Assembly (NCBI RefSeq): GCF_001421515.1
Contig: NZ_LMKM01000007.1
Coordinates: 557,427-621,426, forward strand
Direction: 5' to 3'
Length of the DNA: 64,000 nt
DNA from: Pedobacter sp. Leaf216
Lineage (GTDB): Bacteria; Bacteroidota; Bacteroidia; Sphingobacteriales; Sphingobacteriaceae
The first letter of the stretch is position 1; each line of letters opens with the position of its first letter. The notes under the pieces are model-generated. The model ran no database searches, had not been told where the DNA came from, and saw nothing but the letters and a program-made list of their open reading frames with translations. Positions 17,869 to 26,939 of the stretch are shown piece after piece. Position numbers and translations under genes: made by a program.

Positions 17869-18398
17869 TGGTTAAGAAACTGTATTTTCTGGTATTTGCT
17901 TTGGCCTTGTTTTCCTGCAATCAGCGGAAAGAAGCCGAAGCAAATACTGATTTATTGTATTTTGATGTTAAAGGATATTTCGAAAAGGAAATTAACCGCC
18001 TTCAAAAGTTAAATCCTGAGGTAAACAAAACGGTTAGCATAAATGGCGCGGCAGAAAATAAAATAGCCAAAATAGCCAACTGGACAAAAGAGCTGGCCAT
18101 ATTTGTTAATGCCGACATTAATAAAACCTCGTGGAAAGGAAGTTTTAAAATAAAAGAACAAAACGGAGTAGATAGTTATATTTCCGATAATAAAAAAATC
18201 CCGATCAAAAAGGTTTCTATAACATGGAAAGGTGAGAAAGCCGATAAAATAGAGATCATCGTCGATAATAAAAATATCTTATACCGATCGCTGGATACTT
18301 TAACTTATTTCCCGGATAGTTTGTATTCGATCAAAAAGCAGCAGAAAATCAGGTTGTTAAATGAGAAAAAATATTCGATAGTTGGTAAATTAAAATAA
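17868..18398 (+). CDS. Hypothetical lipoprotein (176 aa)
   Basis: I do not recognise a family with certainty. A lipoprotein signal ends at Cys17 (LALFSC). The mature domain is helical at first (KGYFEKEINRLQKLNPEVNK). It then looks beta-rich, with WTKELAIFVNADINKTSW, a KIPIKKVSITWKG strand, and YSIKKQQKIRLLNEKKYSIVGKL at the end. Its start overlaps the gpmI stop by one base. A strong terminator follows, so gpmI and this gene form a two-gene operon. Nothing points to a role in glycolysis. Confidence 0.7.
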   Translation: MVKKLYFLVFALALFSCNQRKEAEANTDLLYFDVKGYFEKEINRLQKLNPEVNKTVSINGAAENKIAKIANWTKELAIFVNADINKTSWKGSFKIKEQNGVDSYISDNKKIPIKKVSITWKGEKADKIEIIVDNKNILYRSLDTLTYFPDSLYSIKKQQKIRLLNEKKYSIVGKLK

Positions 18399-18399
18399 A

Positions 18400-18433
18400 A
18401 AAAGGGGACTCGAAAATATTCAAGTCCCCTTTT
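18400..18433. terminator. Bidirectional terminator between convergent genes
   Basis: Stem AAAAGGGGACT (18400-18410) with AGTCCCCTTTT (18423-18433) and a 12-nt loop. A and T runs on both sides serve the rightward lipoprotein gene and the leftward TPR gene. Confidence 0.85.
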
Positions 18434-18449
18434 CTTTTTAAATATTATT

Positions 18450-19070
18450 CTATTTTAAACTCGCAATTTGCGCTTTATCATATGTTACCCAGTCAATAAT
18501 ATCTTTTCTTAGCGGTTGCAACGTTAATACCTTTTGAAAATCGACTATAGAGTTATTAAATAAAGCTACGCAAGCAGCCTTTTCGTCCTTTTTCTTTGCC
18601 TTAAAAGATTTAAAAATTGCGTAATCTTTGTAGGCTAATCCACGGTTTTGAAACATCTGGGCATCTTCATCACCATTTATTTCGATGGCTTTGGTAAAAT
18701 CTTTAAGTGAAGCCAGGTAAAAATTTTCGCGCATGGTATTTAATGATTCTTTAGGATCATTGGCTATTTTCAACCTTGCTATCCCCCGGTAATAGTAGGC
18801 AGTAACTTCGGTAGGCTTTATGGTTAATAAGCGGCTATAAGTTGCAATGCATTTCTCATACTCATGGTTCTGAAAATAAGAATAACCAAGCATTTTTAAT
18901 ACGTTGGCATTATCAGGTGTTTTGGTATCGGCTTTTTCTAATTGAGCGGCGGCAGTTTTATAATCACCTTTCATCATGGCCTGCATACTTCTTTCGTAAC
19001 TGCTTTGGGCAAAACTACTGGTTGATGAAAAAATAATTAATCCTAAAATAGCCTTTTTAAAATAGTTCAT
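18450..19070 (-). CDS. Exported tetratricopeptide-repeat protein
   Basis: 206 aa with a signal peptide (about residues 1-22, ending SSFAQ). The mature protein contains TPR-type helical pairs: MMKGDYKTAAAQLEKADTK, LGYSYFQNHEYEKCIATYSRL, YYRGIARL and NRGLAYKDYA. The last part (NNSIVDFQKVLTLQPL) is another repeat. TPR proteins serve as protein-protein scaffolds, and the partner is unknown. It stands alone on the minus strand, separated from lon by about 320 bp. Confidence 0.8.
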   Translation of the reverse strand: MNYFKKAILGLIIFSSTSSFAQSSYERSMQAMMKGDYKTAAAQLEKADTKTPDNANVLKMLGYSYFQNHEYEKCIATYSRLLTIKPTEVTAYYYRGIARLKIANDPKESLNTMRENFYLASLKDFTKAIEINGDEDAQMFQNRGLAYKDYAIFKSFKAKKKDEKAACVALFNNSIVDFQKVLTLQPLRKDIIDWVTYDKAQIASLK

Positions 19071-19388
19071 GTATGAGTAATAAGTTTAACAAATCAAACG
19101 CCTAACGTAATTTTATAGGAGAAATTTTTTGCAATATAATCCTATTCTGATAATTTAAAAGTTTTTAATTATCTTTCATTTAAAACCAACTGTCCTAAAC
19201 ATTAGCTTAAACGCTAAAATATGCTTTATATGATAGTGGCTGAAATATTTATGTTACTCTGCCTTTTTAACATAAGATTAATGTTATTTTCAGTTTGGCA
19301 CAAGAGTTGAATTTATTAACTTAATACCAAAATTAAACAAAGTGAATACGATTAAACTGCCAGTTTGTCGTTAGCGGAAAATGTGATA
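19071..19388. other. Intergenic region before lon, 318 bp
   Basis: A/T-rich divergent gap between the TPR gene and lon. I see no coding frame and no exact TAnnTTTG match in a useful position, and no recognised heat-shock element. Confidence 0.5.
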
Positions 19389-21860
19389 ATGAGTAAACAA
19401 GATATATTTGATTTCCATACAGCAATGCCAATTATAAATGAGGATACCGAATTTTTCCCTTTAATGTCTCAACAAGACGAGGAGGAAATGAACAATGAGG
19501 AAACACCGGATACATTGGCGATATTGCCTTTGCGAAACACAGTTTTATTTCCAGGTGTGGTGATTCCCATCACAGTTGGAAGAGATAAATCAATTAAATT
19601 AATTAAAGAAGCTTACAAAGGAAATAAAATCATCGGGGTTGTTTCTCAGAAGGATGTTTCTATCGAAGACCCTACTTTTGAGCAACTTAACACTGTTGGT
19701 ACGGTTGCAAACATCATCAAGCTTTTGCAAATGCCTGATGGTAATACTACGGTAATTATCCAGGGTAAGCAACGTTTCAGCCTGATTGAAGAAGTGCAGA
19801 ACGAGCCTTACATTAAAGCGGTTGTAAAAAAATTCGAAGAGCAGAAACATAAAGCAGATAAAGAGTTTAAAACGCTGATTGCATCTATCCGCGAAATGTC
19901 AGCCCAGATTATACAGCTTTCTCCAAATATACCGAGTGAAGCCAGTATTGCACTTAAAAACATAGAGAGCAATTCGTTTCTGATTAATTTCATTTCGTCA
20001 AACATGAATGCCGAAATGTCCGATAAGCAAAAAATCCTGGAAATGGATAAATTGCAGGAAAGGGCACAAAAGGTAATGGAACTTTTGATGGTTGAATTGC
20101 AGATGCTCGAATTGAGAAATCAGATTCAATCGAAAGTACGTACTGATTTAGATAAGCAACAACGTGATTATTTCCTAAATCAGCAATTAAAAACCATTCA
20201 GGAAGAACTTGGTGGCAATTCTGCCGATTTAGAATTTGATGCTTTACAGGAAAAAGCCAAAAAGAAAAAATGGGCCCAAACTGTTGCAGATCATTTTGAT
20301 AAAGAACTTGATAAGCTGGGCAGAATGAATCCGGCTGCACCTGATTATTCGGTACAGTTAAATTACCTGGAGTTACTTTTGGATTTGCCCTGGAGTGAAT
20401 TTACCAAAGATAATTTCGACCTAAAAAGAGCACAGCGGATTTTAGATAAAGATCATTTCGGTTTAGAAAAAGTTAAGCAGCGCATTATCGAATACCTGGC
20501 TGTATTAAAATTAAAGCGCAATATGAAAGCGCCAATTTTATGTTTGGTTGGCCCTCCGGGAGTTGGTAAAACTTCATTAGGAAAGTCAATTGCAAAGGCA
20601 TTGGGCCGTAAATATGTGCGTATGGCTTTAGGTGGCATCCGCGATGAGGCAGAAATTCGCGGTCACCGTAAAACTTATATTGGTGCTATGCCAGGCCGTA
20701 TTATTTCTTCCATTAAAAAAGCCGGTGCAGATAATCCTGTTTTTGTATTGGATGAGATTGATAAAGTAGGAACTGACCACCGTGGCGATCCATCATCAGC
20801 TTTGCTTGAGGTTTTAGATCCTGAACAGAACAATGCTTTCTACGATCATTATGTAGAGGTAGATTACGATTTATCAAATATTTTGTTCATTGCAACCGCG
20901 AACTCTTTAAGTACCATACAACCTGCTTTGTTGGATCGTATGGAAATTATTGAGGTAAACGGCTATACCATTGAAGAAAAAATAGAAATTGCCAAAAAAT
21001 ACCTTTTGCCAAAACAGAAGGAAAATCATGGTTTACAAACGAAAGATATCAGCTTAAAAACTGCATTGATTGAGAAAGTGATCGAAGATTATACCAGAGA
21101 ATCGGGGGTTCGTGGCTTAGAGAAAAAAATAGGTTCATTGGTGCGTGGTGTTGCTACAAAAATTGCCATGGAAGAAACCTATGATGCCAACTTAAGCAAT
21201 GATGATGTTGAACGTATTTTAGGCGCACCGATTTACGATAAAGATTTATATGAAGGTAACGAAGTGGCTGGTGTTGTTACGGGTTTAGCCTGGACAAGCG
21301 TTGGCGGTGACATTTTATTTATCGAATCGAGTTTAAGTCCGGGTAAAGGAAAATTAACGCTAACGGGTAACCTTGGCGATGTAATGAAAGAATCGGCGGT
21401 TATTGCCCTGGCCTATTTACGAGCGCATGCTTCAGAATTCGACATCGATTATTCATTGTTTGACAATTGGGATGTTCACGTTCACGTGCCTGCAGGTGCT
21501 ACACCAAAAGATGGTCCATCGGCTGGAGTAACTATGCTTACCGCATTAACTTCTGCATTTACACAACGTAAAGTTAAACAACACCTGGCCATGACGGGAG
21601 AAATTACCTTACGGGGAAAGGTGCTTCCTGTGGGCGGAATAAAAGAAAAAATACTTGCTGCCAAGCGTGCTAATATTAAAGAGATTATTCTTTGCAAAAG
21701 CAACCGCAAAGATATTTTGGAAATTAAAGAAAGTTACATCAAGGATTTAAAATTCCATTATGTAACCGAAATGAGTGAAGTAATTGAGCTGGCTTTAACC
21801 AAAAACAAGGTTAAAAAACCATTGGATTTGAGCGTTAAAATTGCGCCAATTGTTAACTAA
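19389..21860 (+). CDS. lon: ATP-dependent endopeptidase La
   Basis: 823 aa from the ATG at 19389. A TTG at 19365 would add eight poorly conserved residues. The N-terminal substrate domain starts at [19 protein letters not shown]. The AAA+ module has Walker [10 protein letters not shown] (about 387-395) and Walker [12 protein letters not shown] (about 450-460). The protease domain has the catalytic Ser711 in [10 protein letters not shown] and Lys754 in [12 protein letters not shown], spaced as in Escherichia coli Lon. It degrades misfolded and regulatory proteins in the cytosol. A hairpin that looks like its terminator lies at 21915-21941, immediately against the next start codon. Confidence 0.96.
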   Translation: MSKQDIFDFHTAMPIINEDTEFFPLMSQQDEEEMNNEETPDTLAILPLRNTVLFPGVVIPITVGRDKSIKLIKEAYKGNKIIGVVSQKDVSIEDPTFEQLNTVGTVANIIKLLQMPDGNTTVIIQGKQRFSLIEEVQNEPYIKAVVKKFEEQKHKADKEFKTLIASIREMSAQIIQLSPNIPSEASIALKNIESNSFLINFISSNMNAEMSDKQKILEMDKLQERAQKVMELLMVELQMLELRNQIQSKVRTDLDKQQRDYFLNQQLKTIQEELGGNSADLEFDALQEKAKKKKWAQTVADHFDKELDKLGRMNPAAPDYSVQLNYLELLLDLPWSEFTKDNFDLKRAQRILDKDHFGLEKVKQRIIEYLAVLKLKRNMKAPILCLVGPPGVGKTSLGKSIAKALGRKYVRMALGGIRDEAEIRGHRKTYIGAMPGRIISSIKKAGADNPVFVLDEIDKVGTDHRGDPSSALLEVLDPEQNNAFYDHYVEVDYDLSNILFIATANSLSTIQPALLDRMEIIEVNGYTIEEKIEIAKKYLLPKQKENHGLQTKDISLKTALIEKVIEDYTRESGVRGLEKKIGSLVRGVATKIAMEETYDANLSNDDVERILGAPIYDKDLYEGNEVAGVVTGLAWTSVGGDILFIESSLSPGKGKLTLTGNLGDVMKESAVIALAYLRAHASEFDIDYSLFDNWDVHVHVPAGATPKDGPSAGVTMLTALTSAFTQRKVKQHLAMTGEITLRGKVLPVGGIKEKILAAKRANIKEIILCKSNRKDILEIKESYIKDLKFHYVTEMSEVIELALTKNKVKKPLDLSVKIAPIVN

Positions 21861-21914
21861 ATTGTAATTCTTTTGGATTATCATCAAAAATCCAATAACA
21901 ATAAATACTTTTAT

Positions 21915-21941
21915 AGCCTGGGTAATTGCCCGGGCTTTTTT
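21915..21941 (+). terminator. Hairpin with T-run after lon, abutting the next start codon
   Basis: Stem AGCCTGGG (21915-21922) pairs with CCCGGGCT (21929-21936), including one T-G pair, with a 6-nt loop and six T. The last T is directly followed by the ATG of the LpxR-like gene. Confidence 0.7.
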
Positions 21942-22892
21942 ATGAAATCATTTTTATTTGCCATAGTTTTTTGTTTGGTTGCTTCAACCAGTTTTGCGCA
22001 GTCGTTTAAAAACGAATTTGGTTTTAAAACCGAAAACGATGCTTATCTGGCTACGTTAAACGATCGCTATTATACAAATGGGTTGTTTATTTACTTCCGC
22101 CATGCGATAAATACCGAAAAACTATCGGATAAAATTGAGAAAAAGACTTATGAAATTTCTGCGGGCCAGAAAATGTATACGCCTTATTGGGGCATGGTAG
22201 CAAACAAGGAAGATCAAGACCGACCTTTTGCAGGTTATCTGTATGCTGGCGGTGCTTATTCTATTTTTTACAAAAACGAAAGTGTTTTAAAAACCAGTGT
22301 AGAATTAGGAACGGTTGGGCCTAATTCGCTCGCTCAAACAGCACAACGTTTTTTACATAAAACAGTTGGTTTTTATACGCCCGCAGGTTGGGATTATCAG
22401 ATTAAAAATGAATTGGCCATAAATCTTGCTGCAAATTATAGTAAATTGCTTTTCAGGCCGGAAGATCCGATTGTGGATATCAGCGCCCAGGGTTATGCCA
22501 ATTTGGGTACAACATTTTCTGGCTTGGGAACATCGCTTTTATTCAGAATTGGTAAGGTAAACCAATTATTCAATAGCGCATATCATAATGCAGTAATCGG
22601 AAATGCCAAAACGAAAAGCTTACACAATTCAGAATTTTTCTTTTATATAAAACCACAGCTTAATTTTGTAGCTTATGATGCCACGATTCAGGGCAGTCTT
22701 TTTAACAACAATAGCCCGGTTACCTTTGGTGTTAAACCGATTGTTTTTGAGCAGCAATTTGGTGTAAATTATAGTTCGAAAAGGTTTACAGCTGATTTTA
22801 ATGTAATTTTTAAAACTAAAGAAGTAAAAAGTGTAGCTAAGGCACAGAATTACGGTGGCTTAAGCTTGTACTACAGGTTTGGGAAGACTTAG
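21942..22892 (+). CDS. LpxR-family outer-membrane lipid A deacylase-like protein
   Basis: 316 aa from the ATG at 21942, which starts a clear signal peptide (MKSFLFAIVFCLVASTSFAQ). An upstream extension of the frame runs through the lon hairpin and is not used. The mature protein has the LpxR/DUF2219 pattern: TENDAYLATLNDRYYTNGL near the N-terminus supplies the Asn-Asp pair and Thr of the calcium/catalytic site. GTVGPNSLAQTAQRFLH supplies the catalytic histidine region. A beta-barrel with aromatic strand ends follows, finishing in GLSLYYRFGKT. LpxR removes the 3'-acyloxyacyl group from lipid A. Whether this homologue does so is untested. Confidence 0.8.
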   Translation: MKSFLFAIVFCLVASTSFAQSFKNEFGFKTENDAYLATLNDRYYTNGLFIYFRHAINTEKLSDKIEKKTYEISAGQKMYTPYWGMVANKEDQDRPFAGYLYAGGAYSIFYKNESVLKTSVELGTVGPNSLAQTAQRFLHKTVGFYTPAGWDYQIKNELAINLAANYSKLLFRPEDPIVDISAQGYANLGTTFSGLGTSLLFRIGKVNQLFNSAYHNAVIGNAKTKSLHNSEFFFYIKPQLNFVAYDATIQGSLFNNNSPVTFGVKPIVFEQQFGVNYSSKRFTADFNVIFKTKEVKSVAKAQNYGGLSLYYRFGKT

Positions 22893-23072
22893 AATTCCTA
22901 TATTGTTTGGCATTCATTGCTAAGCTTATTACCAGCCGCGATTGCCATGTTGACCCGAAGATTGGGGATCATCATCTCTCCTGCGTTAAAGGCCCTGAAA
23001 TAAATTCAAGGTGACTTTACTAAGAACAACTATATAAATGTAATGGCAAATATTTCCATCTGATATTTTATT

Positions 23073-23480
23073 TCAAAAATCAGTTATTTTCCGGTTTTTT
23101 TTCTTTTCTGCTGTGGAGGCTTTATTTTTCAACCTCTTTTCGATAACTCCTTTAGGAATTTTAGTTGGTTTTCTCTTTTTCTGCACAATAAGTGACCGTT
23201 TTAACAAATCGATCAATTTAGCAATCGTTTTCTCTTTATTTAAAAGCTGGCTCCTATCCTCCTGCGAAACAATATGCAACAGGCCTTCACTATCCAGGCG
23301 ATTCGATAATTTTTCTTTTAAAAGAGTCTTCTCGTCATCACTTAAACTTTCATTGGCATCAAGATCAAAGATCAGTTCTACCTTGCTCGAAACCTTATTT
23401 ACATTCTGCCCGCCTTTGCCCCCGCTTCTGGAAGTTTTGAAAGTAACAGACCGTAAAATTTCATCTCTTGTAGGTAACAT
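23073..23480 (-). CDS. arfB: Peptidyl-tRNA hydrolase ArfB (ribosome rescue)
   Basis: 135 aa from the ATG at 23480 (MLPTRDEIL). It hydrolyses peptidyl-tRNA on stalled ribosomes. The catalytic GGQ sits in SRSGGKGGQNVNKVSSKVEL, as in release-factor-like proteins. The basic C-terminal tail (RLKNKASTAEKKKNRK), which enters the empty mRNA channel, is present. The longer frame from 23528 is unlikely because a TATTTTTG promoter box lies just 4 nt before the ATG at 23480. It is a single-gene unit, convergent toward the LpxR-like gene. Confidence 0.92.
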   Translation of the reverse strand: MLPTRDEILRSVTFKTSRSGGKGGQNVNKVSSKVELIFDLDANESLSDDEKTLLKEKLSNRLDSEGLLHIVSQEDRSQLLNKEKTIAKLIDLLKRSLIVQKKRKPTKIPKGVIEKRLKNKASTAEKKKNRKITDF

Positions 23481-23484
23481 GTAC

Positions 23485-23492
23485 CAAAAATA
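23485..23492 (-). promoter_or_regulatory. -7 box (TATTTTTG) for arfB
   Basis: TAnnTTTG on the minus strand with only 4 nt to the ATG at 23480, suggesting that transcription starts at or next to the A of the start codon. Confidence 0.55.
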
Positions 23493-23650
23493 GGAATTTG
23501 AAACAAATTTCGTCCCTTCCCTAATCACCTCAACTTACAATTTTGTATTTTATTTAATTAATTATCAGCTGCCAAACCATTTATTTATTAAAAATTTTAT
23601 CAGATTTTATCTTTATAGTGCTAAAAATTGAGCATTCTGTTTCTATTTTT

Positions 23651-23658
23651 TACCTTTG
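23651..23658 (+). promoter_or_regulatory. -7 box (TACCTTTG) for cmk
   Basis: Exact TAnnTTTG match 7 nt before the cmk ATG. A TTG lies 20 nt upstream of the box (23628-23630) and can serve as the -33 element. Confidence 0.65.
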
Positions 23659-23665
23659 CGCTACG

Positions 23666-24346
23666 ATGAAGAAAAACCTTGTAATCGCAATTGATGGCTA
23701 CTCATCTTGCGGAAAAAGCACATTAGCAAAGGCATTAGCAAAAAAATTAGGCTTCATCTATGTAGATAGCGGGGCAATGTACCGTGCCGTTACGCTATAT
23801 TTTTTAAGAAACAACATTGATGTTACCGATGATGCCAAAGTTGTAGATGCATTACAGCACATCGAATTGAATTTTCACTCACGCGATTACGAATCGCACA
23901 TTACCCTAAACGGCGAAGAAGTTTCTGATGAAATCCGTTTAATGCCTGTTTCAGAAAATGTAAGTGAGGTTTCTGCACATAAAATTGTACGCCATGAGAT
24001 GGTTAAACAACAACAGCGCATGGGCAAATCAAAAAACATAGTAATGGACGGTCGCGATATCGGCACAACCGTTTTCCCGGATGCGCCTGTAAAATTCTTT
24101 ATGACGGCTGATCCAAAAATAAGGGCCGAACGAAGATTTAAGGAACTTGAAAGTAAAGGCAATAATAAAACCACTTTGGAAGAAGTTTTTGAAAATCTTG
24201 CACACCGCGATTACGCTGATACCACCAGAAAGGAAAGTCCTTTGGTTAGGGCAGATGATGCGGTTATTTTAGATAATACTGATCTTACACAAGAAGAACA
24301 ACTGGCATTCGCATTGGAAAGAGTTCAGCCTTTTTTAGCTCATTAA
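23666..24346 (+). CDS. cmk: Cytidylate kinase
   Basis: 226 aa from the ATG at 23666. It phosphorylates CMP and dCMP with ATP. The P-loop is GYSSCGKST (11-19). YVDSGAMYRAVTLYFLR is the NMP-binding helix, VMDGRDIGTTVFPDA is the CMP-specific block, and LAHRDYADTTRKESPL is the LID region. A GTG at 23618 would extend the frame through the promoter box and is rejected. The 5' leader is at most a few nucleotides. Length is normal for the family. Confidence 0.96.
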   Translation: MKKNLVIAIDGYSSCGKSTLAKALAKKLGFIYVDSGAMYRAVTLYFLRNNIDVTDDAKVVDALQHIELNFHSRDYESHITLNGEEVSDEIRLMPVSENVSEVSAHKIVRHEMVKQQQRMGKSKNIVMDGRDIGTTVFPDAPVKFFMTADPKIRAERRFKELESKGNNKTTLEEVFENLAHRDYADTTRKESPLVRADDAVILDNTDLTQEEQLAFALERVQPFLAH

Positions 24347-24540
24347 GTTTTGGTTAACTGTTGTAATTGGTTAATTAAAAATTGCCTTTTGTAAATTGTC
24401 AACTGAAAACCTGTTTTTGATCTGTATGCTCCAAGGATAAACTATCAACATTGGACTACATACGCTTTAATCTCTAACTCACTCTTGTTTCCTGAAACGA
24501 AAAAATTTCATACTTTTAGCACCTAACCCAAATGCTAACC

Positions 24541-25371
24541 ATGAAATTAAAATCAATTTACCTTTCAGTATTATTTTTATCCCTAATAATCTCAAACGCC
24601 AGTGCCCAAAAAGGCTGGATCAATCTTTTTAATGGAAAAGATCTCAAAGATTGGAACATTAAAATTGCAAAACACGACTACAAAGAGAATTATGCCAATA
24701 CTTTTCGGGTAGAAAACGGAGTAATGAAAGTAAGTTACGACGGATACTCGGAATTTGACCAGCAATACGGCCATATTTTCTATAAAAAGCCTTTTTCTGC
24801 CTACCTTTTAAAAGTTACATACCGTTTTGTTGGCGATCAGGCTAAAGGTGGCGAAGGTTGGGCCACAAGAAATAGCGGTGCGATGTTGCATTGTCAGGAT
24901 CCGGCAACCATGTTAAAAAATCAGGATTTCCCGATTTCTATTGAAGGTCAAATTCTTGGCGGTGATGGTGAACATGAACGCCATACCAGCAATGTATGTA
25001 CACCAGGCACCTTAATTAATTACAATGGCAAATTGTTTACCCCCCACTGTTTAGATTCAAAATCTAAAACATACGCTGGCGACCAATGGGTAACTGCAGA
25101 ATTTTTAGTTTTAGGCGATTCGGTAATAAAACACATTATAGCAGGTGAAGTGGTGTTGGAGTATACAAAGCCTCAAATTGGTGGCGGTAGCGTTTCCAAT
25201 TTTGATCCGAAGGTTAAAATAGATGGAAAACCATTAACTTCAGGTTATATTTCATTACAAAGCGAAAGCCATCCGATAGAGTTTAAAACGGTGCAGCTTT
25301 ACGATTTGGAAGCTTATATGAAAGATAAAGCTAAACTGGACAAGATTTTGGCAAAAATCTTAAAAGAGTAA
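24541..25371 (+). CDS. DUF1080 (3-keto-disaccharide hydrolase family) exported protein
   Basis: 276 aa from the ATG at 24541, which starts a signal peptide (about 1-22, ending SNASA). The mature part is a single DUF1080 beta-sandwich starting GWINLFNGKDLKDWNIKI. Family blocks include NTFRVENGVMKVSYDGY, GWATRNSGAMLHCQDP and PISIEGQILGGDG, and it ends with GYISLQSESHPIEFKTVQLYDL. Characterised members act on 3-keto-glycosides. Many others are only presumed glycan-active, and the substrate here is unknown. It is likely periplasmic and a single-gene unit. Confidence 0.85.
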   Translation: MKLKSIYLSVLFLSLIISNASAQKGWINLFNGKDLKDWNIKIAKHDYKENYANTFRVENGVMKVSYDGYSEFDQQYGHIFYKKPFSAYLLKVTYRFVGDQAKGGEGWATRNSGAMLHCQDPATMLKNQDFPISIEGQILGGDGEHERHTSNVCTPGTLINYNGKLFTPHCLDSKSKTYAGDQWVTAEFLVLGDSVIKHIIAGEVVLEYTKPQIGGGSVSNFDPKVKIDGKPLTSGYISLQSESHPIEFKTVQLYDLEAYMKDKAKLDKILAKILKE

Positions 25372-25418
25372 ACCATATTCGCACTTAGCTGTTAAAAGAT
25401 GATGTAAAAGCTTACACC

Positions 25419-25426
25419 TAAATTTG
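25419..25426 (+). promoter_or_regulatory. -7 box (TAAATTTG) for the TPM-domain gene
   Basis: TAnnTTTG match with 4 nt to the ATG at 25431, consistent with a leaderless transcript. Confidence 0.5.
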
Positions 25427-25430
25427 TACG

Positions 25431-26930
25431 ATGCTCAAACTTCATCTATTTAAATCGCTTTCCTTATTATTTTTCCTTTTTGCTGTTAATATTTCTTTTG
25501 CTCAAACCGCTTATAAGGTTGCAGATATTCCTGATCCCAAGAAAAATGGCGGCGGTTATGTAAGCGATCCTGATAAAATTTTGGATGAAGGTGCAATTTC
25601 TTCGTTAAACAGCACTATCGCCCACTTTGAACAAGAAACCAATGTTCAGGTGGCGGTGGTAATTGTTAACGATTTTGACCCTGATCAAGAAGACTTTGAT
25701 TTTGCATATGAGCTGTTTAAAACCTGGGGCATTGGCTCCAAAACCAGTAACAATGGCTTACTCCTTTTTATTGCCAAAGACAGGAAAAAATACCGTTTCA
25801 TTACCGGTACTGGAATTGAAGGTGTATTGCCAGATGTAAAGCTCAAACACATTGCCGAGCAGCAGCTCCTGCCGGCTTTTAGGAAAAATGATTTCAGTAC
25901 CGGTATTACGAACACCATTAATGCAACTGGTGAAATTATTTTAAATCCAGAAAATAAATCGGAACTAAACCAGTTTTTTACCCAGCGAGATGGTAGCAAT
26001 GCGCTAAATATTTGGTGGCTGCCATCAATTGCCATTATACTGGCCTTTTTTGGTGTATTTAAAATTTTAAACAGGCAAGGTAAAAACGGTTTATATATAG
26101 AAGGTTTTGACAAGAATAACAGTAGGGATACTACCATAGCAAAAGGCTGTGGAGTAATTATATTTATTGTATTTGTTTCGGTATTTATCTTTGTTTTTTC
26201 AGGCTCTTTTAATATTTTCAGCAACATAAGGGGTGCACATATACCTTATATCTTATTCGCCGTTTTAGCCATCGGTCTTTTTTTCAGGTATCTCTTCTGC
26301 ATTTCTGCCCTGCGGAAAGCTCATCAGGATGATAAAAATTTCTTCGATTCTGTTTTGGTTTTCCATAAGAAAAACTGGTGGTTAATACTTTTTTCGCCAA
26401 TTATTCTCTTTGCTATTATAATCCATTTCATAAAACGCGCCAAAACAGTTGATCGTTTTAAACCGGTTATGGACAGTAAAAACAATCCGATGACGCGTAT
26501 TGACCGTGATATTAATATTGAAGGCAAACCATTTTTAACTGAAGGACAACGAAAAGAAGAAGTTGTTTTAGCTTACGATTATGATATATGGGAAAGTGCC
26601 GACCATAAAGAACACATCATTAAAGCCTGGCCGGCAGAAAAATACAGTAGCTATATAGAATGCCCTGAGTGTACTTTTAGAACTTATAAATTAAATAAAC
26701 AGGTAACGGTTAAGCAAGCTACATATAGCCACGACGGACAGGCAAAACTGATTAATGAATGCAGTTTCTGTAAAAAAACAGAATTTATTAAATGGATCAC
26801 TCTTGCGATGCTGGTGGAATCCAGTTCTTCATCAAGCTCATCATCAGGCGGCAGTTCATCATCTTCATCCTCTAGCAGTAGCTGGGGCGGTGGCAGCAGC
26901 AGTGGCGGTGGTACCGGGGGTAGCTGGTAA
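25431..26930 (+). CDS. TPM-domain membrane protein with zinc-ribbon-like segment and Ser/Gly tail
   Basis: 499 aa. A signal peptide (about 1-25) is followed by a periplasmic TPM domain (about 35-165; VNDFDPDQEDFDFAYELFKTW, GIGSKTSNNGLLLFIAKDRK, YRFITGTGIEGVLPD). TPM domains are called phosphatase-like and linked to photosystem II repair in plants; the bacterial role is unclear. Four hydrophobic helices follow (near 195-212, 238-256, 268-290 and 312-328). A cytoplasmic part carries CPEC and CSFC pairs about 35 residues apart, which look like a zinc ribbon. The last 40 residues are almost only Ser and Gly, as in YgcG-type proteins. The next gene starts 9 nt downstream. Confidence 0.8.
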   Translation: MLKLHLFKSLSLLFFLFAVNISFAQTAYKVADIPDPKKNGGGYVSDPDKILDEGAISSLNSTIAHFEQETNVQVAVVIVNDFDPDQEDFDFAYELFKTWGIGSKTSNNGLLLFIAKDRKKYRFITGTGIEGVLPDVKLKHIAEQQLLPAFRKNDFSTGITNTINATGEIILNPENKSELNQFFTQRDGSNALNIWWLPSIAIILAFFGVFKILNRQGKNGLYIEGFDKNNSRDTTIAKGCGVIIFIVFVSVFIFVFSGSFNIFSNIRGAHIPYILFAVLAIGLFFRYLFCISALRKAHQDDKNFFDSVLVFHKKNWWLILFSPIILFAIIIHFIKRAKTVDRFKPVMDSKNNPMTRIDRDINIEGKPFLTEGQRKEEVVLAYDYDIWESADHKEHIIKAWPAEKYSSYIECPECTFRTYKLNKQVTVKQATYSHDGQAKLINECSFCKKTEFIKWITLAMLVESSSSSSSSSGGSSSSSSSSSSWGGGSSSGGGTGGSW

Positions 26931-26939
26931 ACTAATTTT

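Noticed and set aside
21873..21941. Longer N-terminus of the LpxR-like protein starting at 21873
   Set aside because: It would read through the lon hairpin and put 23 non-signal residues before a perfect signal peptide.
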